Shown here: positions 28,115 through 38,418 of the stretch, in pieces
How the letters are laid out: the number at the start of each line of letters is the position of its first letter
Position numbering within the stretch: position 1 is the first letter of the stretch
NCBI RefSeq assembly: GCF_002028405.1
Contig: NZ_CP020046.1
Coordinates: 1,302,001-1,366,000 of the forward strand
Direction of reading: 5' to 3'
DNA from: Thiomonas intermedia
GTDB lineage: Bacteria; Pseudomonadota; Gammaproteobacteria; Burkholderiales; Burkholderiaceae_C
DNA length: 64,000 nt
Translations under genes and position numbers: made by a program
Notes under the pieces: model-generated
The model's database searches: none
Told to the model about the DNA's origin: nothing
What the model saw: the letters and a program-made list of their open reading frames with translations, nothing else

Positions 28115-29301
28115 ACACCCCACCGCCCGCCCCTCATCGATTTTGGATGCGCGCGGCGCTCGTCGCATCGGCGCTGGTGCTGATCGCTGCCGGAGCCGCG
28201 TTCTATTACGCCTCGCAACTGGCGCACGACAAAGCTCCGAATCAGGGCGATGAGATCATCGTCACCATCCACGCGCGGCATTGCGAACCCAACGCGCTGA
28301 CCGTGCCTGCGGGCACGACCCAGTTCCGCATCGTCAACCAGTCCGATCGCGCGGTGGAGTGGGAGATTCTCGACGGCGTGATGGTGGTCGAAGAGCGTGA
28401 AAACATCGCACCCGGTCTGAGTACGCGGCTGACCACGCGGCTGGAGCCGGGCGATTACGCTATCACCTGCGGGCTGCTGAGCAACCCGCGCGGCACGCTC
28501 AAGGTCACGCCCACCACCGAATCGTCGGCCACCGCCAAGGCCGCACCGACCACCGCGGCCTTCATCGGCCCTCTGGCCGAGCAGCGTTTTGACCTCACGA
28601 TGCGCAGCGACGATCTGCTGGAGGCGGCGTCCGCCCTGCGGCTGGCCATCGAAGCCGGTCAGCTCGACGCCGCACGCGCGGCCTATCTCAAGGCGCGGAT
28701 CGACTATCAGCACATCGCCGCCACGGCCCAGCGCTATGGCGATCTCGACAACGCCATCAACGCGCGCGCCGACTACTTCGCCCAGCGCGAAAAAGACCCG
28801 GCGTTCGGCGGCTTTCACCGCATCGAGTACGGCCTCTTCGCCGAAAACAGCACGGCCGGACTGCTGCCTGTCGCCACCAAGCTGAACGCCGATCTGACCG
28901 CCCTGCGCACCGCCATGCTGGCGCGGCCGCTGCCGCCGCAGCAGCTTGCGCTCAACGCCGAACGGCTGATGCGCTCGCTGGCGCAAACCCGCAGCCAGGG
29001 CGAAGAGGAACGCTACAGCCACGCCGATCTGGCTGGGTTCGCCGCCAATCTCGACAGCGTGAACAAGACCCTCGCGCTCCTGCAGCCGCTGCTGGTCAAG
29101 GCCGATCCCAAGCTGCTGGCACAGCTCCAGACCGAGACCGCCAACCTCGCCTCCACGCTGGGCGGTCTGCACGGCACCGAGGGCTATCGACCCTATGACC
29201 AGGTCGATGCCAGCACGCGACAACGGATTGCGCAGCAGGCAAACCTGCTTGCGCAATCGCTGGGCGCGGTCAATGGCGCGCTCGGTCTTTCCACCACCTG
29301 A
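28111..29301 (+). CDS. efeO: EfeO: cupredoxin-imelysin iron-uptake protein
   Basis: 396 residues, periplasmic, anchored or exported by an N-terminal hydrophobic segment (about 13-35). Domain 1 (about 45-133) is cupredoxin-like (IIVTIHARHCEPNALTVPAGTTQFRIVN, with a C..H-type pattern around DYAITCGLL). Domain 2 (about 150-396) is an M75 imelysin domain with the metal-binding motif [11 protein letters not shown] (HxxE). This is the full-length EfeO form. It is translationally coupled to efeU and 19 bp upstream of efeB. It is proposed to bind and pass iron to EfeU. Confidence 0.95.
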   Translation: MNTPPPAPHRFWMRAALVASALVLIAAGAAFYYASQLAHDKAPNQGDEIIVTIHARHCEPNALTVPAGTTQFRIVNQSDRAVEWEILDGVMVVEERENIAPGLSTRLTTRLEPGDYAITCGLLSNPRGTLKVTPTTESSATAKAAPTTAAFIGPLAEQRFDLTMRSDDLLEAASALRLAIEAGQLDAARAAYLKARIDYQHIAATAQRYGDLDNAINARADYFAQREKDPAFGGFHRIEYGLFAENSTAGLLPVATKLNADLTALRTAMLARPLPPQQLALNAERLMRSLAQTRSQGEEERYSHADLAGFAANLDSVNKTLALLQPLLVKADPKLLAQLQTETANLASTLGGLHGTEGYRPYDQVDASTRQRIAQQANLLAQSLGAVNGALGLSTT

Positions 29302-29320
29302 ACGGCTTTTGCGACTCATC

Positions 29321-30613
29321 ATGGCTTCCAAAGACATTCCACCGCCGAGCTGTCCGCAACGCCGACGGCTGCTGCAAGGCTTCGGCGCCACCGCGGGCGC
29401 GGCGGTTGCCGGGCTGTGCCCGGGCCTGGCCCGTGCGGCCGACGCTTCTGCGGCGACCCACGCACCGCAGAGCGACACCGTGCTGCAGCTCCAGCCGTTC
29501 CACGGCCTGCATCAGCCAGGCATCGTCACCCCTCGGCCCGCCGCGGGCATGGTGGCTTCGTTCGACATCATCGCCACCCACCGCGCCGATCTGGAACGGC
29601 TGCTGCGCACACTGACCGAGCGTGTGCGCTTTCTCATGAGCGGCGGCCCGGTTCCTGAGATCAACCCCAAGTTGCCCCCTTTGGATTCGGGCATTCTGGG
29701 CCCCGTCGTCACCCCCGACAACCTCACCATCACCCTGGCCGTGGGCGACAGTCTGTTCGACGACCGCTACGGCCTCGCCAAACTCCGGCCGCGTCGACTG
29801 CAGCGCATGACCGCATTCCCGAACGACGCGCTGGAAAAGGACCGCTGCCACGGCGATCTCACGCTGCAGTTCTGCGCCAACACGCCCGACACCAACATCC
29901 ACGCCCTGCGCGACATCGTCAAGAACACCTCGGACCTGATGGTCTTGAACTGGAAGCAGGAAGGCACCGTCCCCGTCATCCAGACGCAGCCCGGCCAGCC
30001 CGAGCCCAGCGCGCGCAATTTTCTCGGCTTTCTCGATGGTTCGGCCAATCCGGCGGCCCACGACGAGCGGCTGATGAACCACGTCGTCTGGATCCGGCCG
30101 GACGACGGTGAACCGGCCTGGGCCACCCACGGCAGCTATCAAGTGGTGCGGCTGATCCGCAACTTCGTCGAACGCTGGGACCGCACGCCGCTGCAGGAGC
30201 AGGAGGCCATCTTCGGTCGGCGCAAGCACAACGGCGCTCCCCTGTCTGGCGGCGCCGACGAGTTCACCGCGCCCGATTACAGCGGCGACGCCGAGGGCAA
30301 GATCACCCCCCTCGACGCCCATATCCGCCTGGCCAATCCGCGCACCGAGGACTCGGAAAAAAACCTCATCCTGCGCCGCCCCTTCAACTATTCCAACGGC
30401 GTGATGAAGAACGGCCAGCTCGACATGGGCCTGCTGATGGTCATCTATCAGGCCGATCTCGAACAGGGCTTCATCACCGTGCAGCGCCGCCTCGACGGCG
30501 AACCGCTGGAGGAATACATCAAACCCACGGGCGGCGGCTATTTCTTCGCCCTGCCCGGGGTAGTCGACGCGCAGGACTTCTACGGCCGCTCGCTGCTGCT
30601 GGCCAGCGCCTGA
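29321..30613 (+). CDS. efeB: EfeB: Tat-exported DyP-type heme peroxidase
   Basis: 430-residue deferrochelatase/peroxidase. The N-terminus carries a Tat signal with [19 protein letters not shown]. The DyP signature GFLDGSANP (GXXDG) holds the distal catalytic Asp, and the proximal heme His follows in the C-terminal half. [16 protein letters not shown] and RPFNYSNG are further family blocks. ATG 29321 was chosen because earlier in-frame sequence overlaps efeO. Third gene of the efe operon. It acts in the periplasm, releasing or oxidising iron from heme or ferrous complexes. Confidence 0.95.
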   Translation: MASKDIPPPSCPQRRRLLQGFGATAGAAVAGLCPGLARAADASAATHAPQSDTVLQLQPFHGLHQPGIVTPRPAAGMVASFDIIATHRADLERLLRTLTERVRFLMSGGPVPEINPKLPPLDSGILGPVVTPDNLTITLAVGDSLFDDRYGLAKLRPRRLQRMTAFPNDALEKDRCHGDLTLQFCANTPDTNIHALRDIVKNTSDLMVLNWKQEGTVPVIQTQPGQPEPSARNFLGFLDGSANPAAHDERLMNHVVWIRPDDGEPAWATHGSYQVVRLIRNFVERWDRTPLQEQEAIFGRRKHNGAPLSGGADEFTAPDYSGDAEGKITPLDAHIRLANPRTEDSEKNLILRRPFNYSNGVMKNGQLDMGLLMVIYQADLEQGFITVQRRLDGEPLEEYIKPTGGGYFFALPGVVDAQDFYGRSLLLASA

Positions 30614-30650
30614 ATCCCTTTCACACCCACCCCTCTCAATGGAGTCTCCC

Positions 30651-31478
30651 ATGAAACGTTTCGCCATGGCCTGTCTGCTGGGCGCCAGCCTGCTCGGCAG
30701 TCCGCTTGCCGCGCAGGCCGCCACCCCGGCCTCGCTCGATCTGGTCACCCCGATCACCGATTACAAAATCTACGTCACCAAAAACATCAACGAGCTGGTC
30801 ACCCAGACCCGCGCCTTCACCACGGCGGTCAAGAAAGGCGATGTGGCCACGGCGAAAAAGCTGTTCGGTCCGACCCGCGTGCACTACGAGCGCATCGAAC
30901 CGATCGCTGAGCTCTTCAGCGATCTGGACGCCTCGATGGATTCGCGAGAGGACGATCATGAAAAAGGCGTGAACGCCCCCGATTTCACCGGCTTTCACCG
31001 CATCGAATACGGGCTGTGGATCAAAAACAGCACGACAGGCCTCACACCGTTTGCGGACAAGCTGATGGCCGACGTGCTCGACCTGCAAAAGCGCATCAAC
31101 GGCATGACCTTCCCGCCCGACAAGGTGGTGGGCGGCTCTGCGGCGCTGATGGAAGAAGTGGCCGCCACCAAGATCAGCGGCGAGGAAGACCGCTACAGCC
31201 ACACCGATCTGTACGACTTCCAGGCGAATGTGGACGGCTCGAAAAAGATCTTCGATCTGTTCCGTCCGCAACTGCCCAAGGGCAACGAGGCCTATGTGGC
31301 CAAGGTCGAGAAAAACTTCGGCACGGTCAACACCATCCTCGACAAGTACAAGACCCAGGACGGCGGCTACGTGACCTATGACAAGGTCACGGAAAAGGAT
31401 CGAAAGATCCTCTCGGGCGCGGTCAACACCCTGGCCGAAGACCTCTCGATGCTGCGCGGCAAGCTCGGCCTGAGCTGA
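30651..31478 (+). CDS. efeM: EfeM: imelysin-only EfeO paralogue
   Basis: 275 residues with a cleavable signal ([23 protein letters not shown]) and a single M75 imelysin domain; no cupredoxin domain. The metal motif [15 protein letters not shown] closely parallels that of EfeO, as does the [19 protein letters not shown] block, so it is a short EfeO-like (EfeM) protein. ATG 30651 has GGAG six bases upstream. It follows efeB by 37 bp, giving an operon with both long and short EfeO forms. It ends 2 bp from the convergent rpoN stop; no terminator was seen. Confidence 0.9.
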   Translation: MKRFAMACLLGASLLGSPLAAQAATPASLDLVTPITDYKIYVTKNINELVTQTRAFTTAVKKGDVATAKKLFGPTRVHYERIEPIAELFSDLDASMDSREDDHEKGVNAPDFTGFHRIEYGLWIKNSTTGLTPFADKLMADVLDLQKRINGMTFPPDKVVGGSAALMEEVAATKISGEEDRYSHTDLYDFQANVDGSKKIFDLFRPQLPKGNEAYVAKVEKNFGTVNTILDKYKTQDGGYVTYDKVTEKDRKILSGAVNTLAEDLSMLRGKLGLS

Positions 31479-31480
31479 GA

Positions 31481-32998
31481 TTAGCCCGTCTTGCGCAGAT
31501 TCGCCGGGGCGATGCGCAGGGCCTCGCGGTACTTCGCCACGGTGCGCCGTGCGACCTGCACGCCTTGCTGCGTGAGGCGCTCGGCGAGTTCGCTGTCCGA
31601 CAGGGGCTTGGCGCTGTTTTCCTCTGCAACGAGGCGCCGGATGAGTTCGCGCACCGCCGTGGACGAGGTGTTGCCCCCGGCCTCGGTGCTCAGGCCGGAG
31701 CCGAAGAAATACTTCAGCTCCACGGTGCCAAAGGGCGTGAGCATGAACTTCTGGGTGGTCACGCGCGAGATGGTCGATTCGTGCAGCCCGAGTTCGTCGG
31801 CGATTTCACGCAGCACCATCGGCCGCATGGCCACCGGGCCGAAGTCGAAGAACCGCTGCTGGCGCTCGACAATGGTCTGCGAGACGCGCTGAATGGTCTC
31901 GAAACGCTGCTGTACGTTCTTCACGAACCAGCGCGCCTCCTGAAGCTGGCCCTGCATGGCGCCACCGCTGTCGCGCGCTCGGCGCATGGCATCGGCATAG
32001 ATCTGGTTCACCCGCAGCTTGGGCATGACCTCGGGATTGAGCTGCGCCGTCCAGCCTTGCGGGGTCTTGCGGGCGATCACATCGGGCGTCACCGCTTGCG
32101 CGGCATCGCGGCGGAAAGCGCCACCCGGATGCGGGTCGAGCTGGGCGATGCGTTGCTGCGCCTGGCGTAACGCGTTTTCATCGGCCTCGAGCTGGCGTTC
32201 GAGCTTGCGCCAGTCGCGCCTGGCCAGCATGTCCAGATGGCCGCCGCGGCAAATCTGCAGGGCCAGCTCTCGCACGGCGCAACGCGGCTGACGCAGCAAC
32301 TGCAAACAAAGGCAATCGGCCAGATCGTGCCCGGCCACCCCGGCCGGATCGAAGCTCTGGATCAGTCGCATGGCCGTGGTGAGCGCGTCGGACAGGTCTT
32401 CGATCTGTTCGGCATCTGCCGCGGGGGCGAGGGCCAGCGCCAGCTCCAGGGGCGTGTCGGGCAGATAGCCATCGTCGTCGAGGGAATCGATGATGGCCTC
32501 CGCGGCCGCGCGGTCGGTGGCGCTCAAGGCCAGCCCGGCAAGCTGCGCCCGCAAATGATCGCGCAAATCGATCTGCTCAGAAGCAACGTCCAGGGCGCTG
32601 AATTCGTCGTCGTCCCCGCTGCCTCCGGCGCTCTGGCCTGAGCTGACCCAGGAGTCAGCGTCGGCATCGATATCGGCGCCGTGATCGGTCTCGCCGCTGC
32701 TGGCCGTCCAGTCCTGCGTTTCGAGCTGCAGTTCGGCAGTGGGCTCAGCCGCGGTCTCATGCCCCTCGGTGGCCACCTGGGGCACGTCGGGCGTCAACGC
32801 CGCCTGCGGCTCGGACGTCGTCGCAGCGGCCGACGGATCCTCCGTTTCTTCGGGTTCGAGAAACGGATTGGATTCGAGCAGACCTTCGATCTCTTGCGTG
32901 AGTTCGAGCGTGGAGAGTTGCAGCAGGCGAATGGACTGCTGCAACTGCGGCGTGAGCGCGAGATGCTGGGACAGGCGCAGATTCAGCGACGGTTTCAT
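31481..32998 (-). CDS. rpoN: RNA polymerase sigma-54 factor RpoN
   Basis: 505 residues. Region I (MKPSLNLRLSQHLALTPQLQQSIRLLQLS) is the Gln-rich activator-interaction segment. An acidic region II (about 55-150) follows. The core-binding domain has SFDPAGVAGHDLADCLCLQL and the HTH region HESTISRVTTQKFMLTPFGTVELKYFF. The C-terminal RpoN box reads ARRTVAKYRE. All hallmarks are present, and the length is normal. It lies 6 bp after lptB in the common lptA-lptB-rpoN order. It would recognise the consensus promoter seen upstream of urtA. Confidence 0.98.
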   Translation of the reverse strand: MKPSLNLRLSQHLALTPQLQQSIRLLQLSTLELTQEIEGLLESNPFLEPEETEDPSAAATTSEPQAALTPDVPQVATEGHETAAEPTAELQLETQDWTASSGETDHGADIDADADSWVSSGQSAGGSGDDDEFSALDVASEQIDLRDHLRAQLAGLALSATDRAAAEAIIDSLDDDGYLPDTPLELALALAPAADAEQIEDLSDALTTAMRLIQSFDPAGVAGHDLADCLCLQLLRQPRCAVRELALQICRGGHLDMLARRDWRKLERQLEADENALRQAQQRIAQLDPHPGGAFRRDAAQAVTPDVIARKTPQGWTAQLNPEVMPKLRVNQIYADAMRRARDSGGAMQGQLQEARWFVKNVQQRFETIQRVSQTIVERQQRFFDFGPVAMRPMVLREIADELGLHESTISRVTTQKFMLTPFGTVELKYFFGSGLSTEAGGNTSSTAVRELIRRLVAEENSAKPLSDSELAERLTQQGVQVARRTVAKYREALRIAPANLRKTG

Positions 32999-33004
32999 CG
33001 CGGC

Positions 33005-33760
33005 TTACATGCGGAAGTTTTCACCGAGGTACACCTTGCGCACCGCGGGGTTGTCAATGATGGATTGCGGATCGCCCTGGGCCAACACCTGGCCTTCGCT
33101 GATGATGCAGGCACGGTCACAGATCCCTAGCGTCTCGCGCACGTTGTGGTCGGTGATGAGCACACCGATGCCCTGCTCTTTCAGGAAATGGACGATGCGC
33201 TGAATCTCGATCACCGCGATCGGATCGATCCCGGCGAACGGTTCGTCGAGCAGGATGAACCGCGGCTGCGTGGCCAGTGCACGCGCGATTTCCACGCGCC
33301 GACGTTCGCCTCCCGACAGCGCGGGCGCGGGGCTGTCGCGCAGGTGTTCGACATGCAGTTCGCGCAGGAGGTGATCTTCGCGTTGGCGGATTTCGGCACG
33401 GCTCAGGCGACGCCCCTGGGCGTCACGCTGCAGTTCCAGCACGGCCCGGACGTTCTCGGCGACGGTCATGCGCCGGAAGATGGAAGCCTCTTGCGGCAGG
33501 TAGGACAGCCCCATGCGCGCCCGCCGATGCATGGGCGAATCGCTCACATCCTGGCCGTCGATGTGGATGCGCCCCGCATCGGGTCGCACCAGCCCAACAA
33601 TCATGTAGAACGACGTGGTCTTGCCTGCGCCGTTCGGGCCCAGCAGACCGACGACCTCGCCGCAGCGCACGCTGAAACTCACATCGCGGACCACCTGCCT
33701 GCCGGCATAGCGCTTCTGCAGATGCTGCACGTCGAGTTGCGGCCCGGAAGCCGAACGCAT
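33005..33760 (-). CDS. lptB: Lipopolysaccharide export ATPase LptB
   Basis: ABC ATPase of the LptB2FGC complex that extracts LPS from the inner membrane. Walker [14 protein letters not shown], the Q-loop block [21 protein letters not shown], signature [15 protein letters not shown], Walker [14 protein letters not shown] and the H-loop [10 protein letters not shown] are all present, ending with [12 protein letters not shown] 33760 gives 251 residues, close to the usual length. The frame is open to a TTG at 33850 that overlaps the lptA stop (TTGA), which would add 30 poorly conserved residues and cannot be excluded. Confidence 0.95.
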   Translation of the reverse strand: MRSASGPQLDVQHLQKRYAGRQVVRDVSFSVRCGEVVGLLGPNGAGKTTSFYMIVGLVRPDAGRIHIDGQDVSDSPMHRRARMGLSYLPQEASIFRRMTVAENVRAVLELQRDAQGRRLSRAEIRQREDHLLRELHVEHLRDSPAPALSGGERRRVEIARALATQPRFILLDEPFAGIDPIAVIEIQRIVHFLKEQGIGVLITDHNVRETLGICDRACIISEGQVLAQGDPQSIIDNPAVRKVYLGENFRM

Positions 33761-33846
33761 GGCCAAGGGACTTTCGCCATGCTGAGACGCAACCGGTTCC
33801 AGTCCACCCCGCAGCACGGTTTGCTGCGGCCGCTGCGGCTGCGCGC

Positions 33847-34482
33847 TCAAGGCTGAGCCCCAAGCGTGGGCGCCACTTTGAGTGCCGGTGTCGACTTCGG
33901 CCTCGCTGGTGCGGACGATGCCGCGGGCTGGGGCGTCAACATCACCCGCACACGCCCGCCCGGATTGGTCGCCGTGGCGCCTTGTGCGCCCCCTTCCACC
34001 GTGAAGACGTCGGTGATCTGGTTGTAGGCAATCACATTGCCCTGGCTGCGGTCGATCAATCGACCATCGATCAGCCGACTGAGAATGGCCTGGCCACGCA
34101 GGGTGACGACATCAGTCTTGCCGTCGTATTCGATGCGCTGTGCTGCGCCGTCCAGGGTCTGGGCGGGCTGGCCTGGAGCGACGTCGATTTGACGCTGAAA
34201 GGTTGCCAGCTCTCCCGGCGCGGCCAATGCCGTGGCATATTGATAGCCATCCGGAGCCTGGCGCACGTCCACGGTGGCGGCACGCAAAACGAGGGAGCCC
34301 TTGGTCACGACCACATGGCCGGTGAACACGCTGGTCTGGTGCACATCGTCGTAACGCATGGCATCGGCCTCGATGTGGATGGGCTGATTTCGATCGGTCT
34401 GTGCGGCCTGCGCGAACGGCGCCAGATGCAGCGCGAACAACAGGACAGACAACAGGGAACGGGCCACTCGTTTCATCGGCAT
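33847..34482 (-). CDS. lptA: Lipopolysaccharide transport protein LptA
   Basis: 211-residue periplasmic OstA-like protein forming the bridge that carries LPS across the periplasm. A signal peptide (to about AQAAQT) precedes the beta-jellyroll: [36 protein letters not shown], then [18 protein letters not shown] and [11 protein letters not shown]. The C-terminus is Pro/Ala-rich. It overlaps or abuts lptB downstream. lptC, normally just upstream, is not here; instead a terminator and dsbA precede it, so lptA-lptB-rpoN must have its own promoter in 34483-34551. Confidence 0.93.
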   Translation of the reverse strand: MPMKRVARSLLSVLLFALHLAPFAQAAQTDRNQPIHIEADAMRYDDVHQTSVFTGHVVVTKGSLVLRAATVDVRQAPDGYQYATALAAPGELATFQRQIDVAPGQPAQTLDGAAQRIEYDGKTDVVTLRGQAILSRLIDGRLIDRSQGNVIAYNQITDVFTVEGGAQGATATNPGGRVRVMLTPQPAASSAPARPKSTPALKVAPTLGAQP

Positions 34483-34546
34483 GGGTTTTGCTTTGGTCGG
34501 CTCATTCTAGGGCAAGGCCGCGCGTTCGCGCACAGATCCTGCATGG

Positions 34547-34584
34547 CGAAAAACAAGCTGCCCGCTCAATGCGGGCAGCTTGTT
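34547..34584 (-). terminator. Rho-independent terminator after dsbA
   Basis: A perfect 14-bp stem, AACAAGCTGCCCGC (34552-34565) with GCGGGCAGCTTGTT (34571-34584), has a 5-base loop. Read on the minus strand it ends in a run of five T residues, 20 bp after the dsbA stop. It separates the argS-SPOR-dsbA group from lptA. Confidence 0.85.
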
Positions 34585-34604
34585 CCGGAACAAAAGCAAA
34601 GCGC

Positions 34605-35270
34605 TTATTTCTTCGCCGCCTGAACTTTCTTGATCAGAAAATCCACAACCTCCAGCACCTTCTGGTTGTTGTTCGCTTCAGGCATCGCCGCCGAGGTGGT
34701 GTAGGTCCCCTGCACCGCCATCGTCGGCACACCCTGAATCTGGTAATCGGTCACCATCTGCGTGGCCTGTTTGACCTGGGCGTTGACGCCAAACGAGTTG
34801 TAGGCATCCATGAAAGCCTTTTTCGCAATGCCTTGCTGGGCCAGCCAGTTGGCCATCTGTTCGGGCGTGCCCAAGGGAATGCGCTGCTTGTGAATGGCAT
34901 TGAAGATCTTGGCCTGCATGTCGTCGTTGAGCTTGCCCAGGGCCATCAACGCGTAATAGAGATGCTGCTGCGGCACGAACTGGGGCGAAAACGCCACCGG
35001 CACGCGCTGCAGCACCACGCCGGCCGGCAGCTTCTTCGTCCAGGCCTCCAGCATGGGATCGAAATCGGCGCAGTGCGGGCAGTCGTACCAGAAGAATTCG
35101 GTCACCACGACCTTGTCCGACGGACTCACCGGCTGTGACACGGCAAGGCGGTTGTAGGCAAAGCCCTCGTTGAACGGTTGGGGCTTGGCCGGCGTCTGCG
35201 CTTGCGCGCCTGCGGCGAGAAAGCCCATGGAAAAGGCCAGAAACACCACGGAAAGCCAGCGTTGAAACAT
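34605..35270 (-). CDS. dsbA: Thiol:disulfide oxidoreductase DsbA
   Basis: 221-residue periplasmic thioredoxin-fold protein introducing disulfides into exported proteins. A signal peptide (MFQRWLSVVFLAFSMGFLAAGAQA) is followed by VVVTEFFWYDCPHCADFDP, with the CPHC active site of DsbA, a helical insert, and the cis-Pro loop QGVPTMAVQGTY. Length is typical. It is preceded by the SPOR protein and argS on the same strand, a gene order common in Burkholderiales, and followed by a strong terminator. Confidence 0.96.
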   Translation of the reverse strand: MFQRWLSVVFLAFSMGFLAAGAQAQTPAKPQPFNEGFAYNRLAVSQPVSPSDKVVVTEFFWYDCPHCADFDPMLEAWTKKLPAGVVLQRVPVAFSPQFVPQQHLYYALMALGKLNDDMQAKIFNAIHKQRIPLGTPEQMANWLAQQGIAKKAFMDAYNSFGVNAQVKQATQMVTDYQIQGVPTMAVQGTYTTSAAMPEANNNQKVLEVVDFLIKKVQAAKK

Positions 35271-35304
35271 GAGTCGTCCTTTGGTAGGGAGTCAGAGAGT
35301 CGTT

Positions 35305-35931
35305 TTATGAACTGGTGCGAACCAGCGCGGTTTGAACGCCGTTGTCGCCCAGAAGTTTCTGCGTCTGCTCGGCTTGTTGCACCGAGGTGAACGGCCCTAC
35401 CCGAACGCGATACAAGGTCCGGCCGTTGACAACGCGCTCATCCACATGAGCCTCTTGCCCGATCAGGGCGACCTTGGCGCGCTGGCGCTCGGCGTCGTCG
35501 CGCGTGCTGTAGGCCCCGACCTGAAGCACATACTGCACGGGGCCCTGTGCGGCAGGCTTGGCCGCGGTTGTCGGCGCGGGGGTGCCGCCGGCCGCAGGAG
35601 CCGCCTCGGGCTGGGAAGCCCCGGCACCCGGCTGCCCGAGCTTGGCGAGCGCCTGAGGCGAGAGCGGCTTGCTTGCCACGGTCACGGGCATGGAGCCGCT
35701 GCCTGCCGGCGGCGACTGTGTCGCCCCGCTCAAACCCTGATTGGGATTCCAGTTGCCAGCCCCCGAGGCAGCGCTGGAAGGCCGCTCCTGGAACCGGTTC
35801 ATGAAGGGCAGCGGGGCCTTGGTGATGTAGAGGGCGACGCCCAGTGCAATGGCCAGGCCGATGACCAGACCGGCGATCAGGCCGATCACGGTGCCCCCGT
35901 ATTGGCGGCGAAATGAAGTGGGTGTGGGCAT
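35305..35931 (-). CDS. SPOR-domain (FtsN-like) membrane protein
   Basis: 208 residues. A short cytoplasmic N-terminus (RRQYGGTVIG) precedes one membrane helix (about 12-36), then a Pro/Ala/Gly-rich periplasmic linker (about 50-130), then a C-terminal SPOR domain: VQYVLQVGAYSTRDDAERQRAKVALIGQEA and RTLYRVRVGPFTSVQQAEQTQKLL. SPOR domains bind denuded peptidoglycan at the septum, so a role in cell division is likely. It sits between argS and dsbA on the same strand; equivalence to FtsN is inferred from architecture only. Confidence 0.88.
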   Translation of the reverse strand: MPTPTSFRRQYGGTVIGLIAGLVIGLAIALGVALYITKAPLPFMNRFQERPSSAASGAGNWNPNQGLSGATQSPPAGSGSMPVTVASKPLSPQALAKLGQPGAGASQPEAAPAAGGTPAPTTAAKPAAQGPVQYVLQVGAYSTRDDAERQRAKVALIGQEAHVDERVVNGRTLYRVRVGPFTSVQQAEQTQKLLGDNGVQTALVRTSS

Positions 35932-35998
35932 GGAGAGCTGGATGAAACGTTGAGGGTGGAATCTGGCGGGCGCTCGGGTGTGCGCTCGAGAGGGACAC

Positions 35999-37753
35999 TC
36001 ACATACGCAGCGGCGCGCTCACGCCCAGCACACCCAGCGCATTGTGCATCACCTGGCGCACGGCGCGCAGCAGCCGCAGGCGCGCATGCCGCAAGGGCAG
36101 CTCATCGACCAGCACCCGCTCGGCGTTGTAAAAGGCATGGAAGTCGGCCGCAAGGTCGCGCAAATAGAAGGCGACATGGTGCGGCGCCAGTTCCTGGCCC
36201 GCCGCGGCCAAGACCTGGGGATAGCGCGCGAGCGTGAGTTGCAAGGCGCGTTCGCGTGGTGCGGTGAGCAGGGCGAGGTCGGCTTGGTCCAGCAGCGCGG
36301 GCTGCGCAGCGTCCAAGGGCGCGCGGGCCGTCCATTGCTCGAAGACCGAGTTCACCCGGGCATGGGCGTATTGCACGTAGTAAACCGGGTTTTCGTCGTT
36401 TTGCGCCAGGGCGAGATCGACGTCGAACACGAATTCGGTGTCGGCCTTGCGCGAAACAAGGAAGAAGCGCACCGCATCGCGGCCCCGCTGCAGCGCCTGG
36501 CTGCGCTCGTCCGTGGTCATGTCCTCGCGCGCACCGCCCGACCATTCGATCAAATCGCGCACGGTCACATAACTGCCGGCGCGTTTGGAAATTTTTACCT
36601 CCTGCCCCCCGCGCATGACGGTGACCATCTTGTGCAGCACATAGTCGGGATAGCCCGAAGGAATGCCCAGATCGAGCGCCTGCAGTCCGGCGCGTACCCG
36701 GGCAATGGTGCCATGATGGTCCGAGCCCTGGATATTCACCGCGCGGTGAAAGCCGCGCTCCCACTTGGCGAGGTGATAGGCCACGTCGGGCACGAAATAG
36801 GTGTAGTTGCCGTCGGACTTGCGCATCACCCGGTCTTTATCGTCGCCGAAATCGGTGGTGCGCAGCCATAACGCGCCGTCTTGTTCGAACGTATGCCCCG
36901 AAGCCTGGAGGCGGCGCTTCACGTCTTCCACACGGCCGTCGGTGTAGAGGCTGGATTCGAGGTAATAGCAGTCGAACCGGATGCCGAAGGTCTTGAGATC
37001 GAGATCTTGCTCGCGGCGCAGATAGGCCACGGCGAAGCGGCGCAGGTTGTCCAGGTCGCCTACCTCGCCGCTGGCGGTGATCGGGCGTCCTTCGTCGTCC
37101 GGCACCGACTGGCGACCGAGAAAATCCTCCGCGATTTCGGCGATGTAATCGCCGTTGTAGGCCGACTCGGGCCATTCGGCATCGCCGGGCTTGTACCCCC
37201 GCGCCCGGGCCTGCACCGAAAGCGCCAGGGTCTGAATCTGCACCCCGGCGTCGTTGTAATAAAACTCGCGCTGCACCGCCCAGCCCTGGGTGGACAGCAC
37301 GGCGGCGATGGCATCGCCCAAGGCGCCCTGACGTCCGTGCCCCACATGCAGAGGCCCGGTCGGATTGGCCGAGACAAACTCCACCAACATCGGCCGCGAG
37401 CCGCCCGCCTGCGAGTGGCCGAATGTCGTGGCGCCTCGTTCGACCTCGGCAATGACCTGCTGCAGCACAGCCGCCTGAAGGTGGAAATTGATGAACCCGG
37501 GACCCGCTATCTCGATGCGCGCCACACCGGCGGCCAGGTCAGCCTCCGAGGCCAGCCCATCCGCGATCTGCTGAGCCACCTCGCGCGGGTTGCGCTTCAA
37601 GGGCTTGGCAAGCTGCATGGCCAGATTGCTCGCCAGTTCGCCATGGTCGTCGCTGCGGGGACGGCTCAATTCGATGGAGCCTGAAAACTCGGGCTGCAAG
37701 ATGCAGGCCGCGCGATGAAGGGCCGAGGTCAACCGCGCTGTGAATTCGATCAT
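35999..37753 (-). CDS. argS: Arginyl-tRNA synthetase ArgS
   Basis: 584-residue class I synthetase charging tRNA-Arg. The HIGH-type motif appears as [20 protein letters not shown], the KMSKS-type loop as [20 protein letters not shown], and the anticodon-binding DALR domain ends with [38 protein letters not shown]. The start ATG 37753 ([12 protein letters not shown]) matches the family start; a longer open frame upstream lacks similarity. It is the first gene of argS-SPOR-dsbA and divergent from the PsiF-repeat gene. Confidence 0.97.
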   Translation of the reverse strand: MIEFTARLTSALHRAACILQPEFSGSIELSRPRSDDHGELASNLAMQLAKPLKRNPREVAQQIADGLASEADLAAGVARIEIAGPGFINFHLQAAVLQQVIAEVERGATTFGHSQAGGSRPMLVEFVSANPTGPLHVGHGRQGALGDAIAAVLSTQGWAVQREFYYNDAGVQIQTLALSVQARARGYKPGDAEWPESAYNGDYIAEIAEDFLGRQSVPDDEGRPITASGEVGDLDNLRRFAVAYLRREQDLDLKTFGIRFDCYYLESSLYTDGRVEDVKRRLQASGHTFEQDGALWLRTTDFGDDKDRVMRKSDGNYTYFVPDVAYHLAKWERGFHRAVNIQGSDHHGTIARVRAGLQALDLGIPSGYPDYVLHKMVTVMRGGQEVKISKRAGSYVTVRDLIEWSGGAREDMTTDERSQALQRGRDAVRFFLVSRKADTEFVFDVDLALAQNDENPVYYVQYAHARVNSVFEQWTARAPLDAAQPALLDQADLALLTAPRERALQLTLARYPQVLAAAGQELAPHHVAFYLRDLAADFHAFYNAERVLVDELPLRHARLRLLRAVRQVMHNALGVLGVSAPLRM

Positions 37754-37920
37754 TATGGGAATGTTGTGAAGACGCAAAGTCGGCATTTTAGGAGGCAGTT
37801 GCCCTGCTTCGCGCCTCCACGACCCTATGGTGTAATGGTTTGCCGACTGCAAGCTGGCTTGCTACGGCAGATCGTGCGGTTCCCCCCGACCGGCATCCGG
37901 TCACAACACAACTTGGAGGA

Positions 37921-38301
37921 ATGATGAAAAAACTGATCGCCACACTGGGTCTGGCCCTGGGCATGCTGGCACTGCCCGTACTGTCGCAAGCGCAGACCAC
38001 GCCGCAGCAAAGCCGCATGGCTCAGTGCAACAAGGAAGCGACCGGCAAGACGGGTGATGCTCGCAAAACCTTCATGAAGGAATGCCTGGCGGCCAAGCCC
38101 GCCGCCACCGAAGCCGCCAAACCTGCCGCCAAGGAAGCCGCCAAGCCCGAGAAAAAGGCAGAACACAAAGCCATGGCCGAGGGCAAGAAACTGACCCCGC
38201 AGCAGGAAAAGATGTCGTTCTGCAGCAAGGACGCCAAGACCAAGGGTCTGAAGGGCGAAGAGCGCAAGAAGTTCATGAGCGATTGCCTGCGCAAGAAATA
38301 A
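37921..38301 (+). CDS. PsiF-repeat protein, secreted
   Basis: 126 residues. A signal peptide (MMKKLIATLGLALGMLALPVLSQAQ) is followed by two copies of the PsiF repeat: QQSRMAQCNKEATGKTGDARKTFMKECLA and QQEKMSFCSKDAKTKGLKGEERKKFMSDCLRKK, each with a Cys pair that may form a disulfide. A Lys/Ala/Glu-rich linker joins them. The function of PsiF proteins is unknown; in E. coli the gene is phosphate-starvation inducible. GGAGGA abuts ATG 37921, so the second ATG at 37924 may be used. A terminator follows 60 bp later. Confidence 0.9.
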   Translation: MMKKLIATLGLALGMLALPVLSQAQTTPQQSRMAQCNKEATGKTGDARKTFMKECLAAKPAATEAAKPAAKEAAKPEKKAEHKAMAEGKKLTPQQEKMSFCSKDAKTKGLKGEERKKFMSDCLRKK

Positions 38302-38360
38302 TCCGTAGCGTCTTTGCCCTGACGGGCTGGCCGCCATGCAGCGCTTCGGCGGCCGCACTG

Positions 38361-38387
38361 AACGCACCCTCGGGTGCGTTTTTCTTT
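38361..38387 (+). terminator. Rho-independent terminator after the PsiF-repeat gene
   Basis: AACGCACC pairs with GGTGCGTT (38361-38380, tight loop) and is followed by TTTCTTT on the plus strand. It lies 60 bp past the PsiF-repeat stop and 30 bp before the convergent rlpA stop. Confidence 0.85.
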
Positions 38388-38418
38388 CCCGCACGCAGCA
38401 GGCACGCATCGAACCAGG

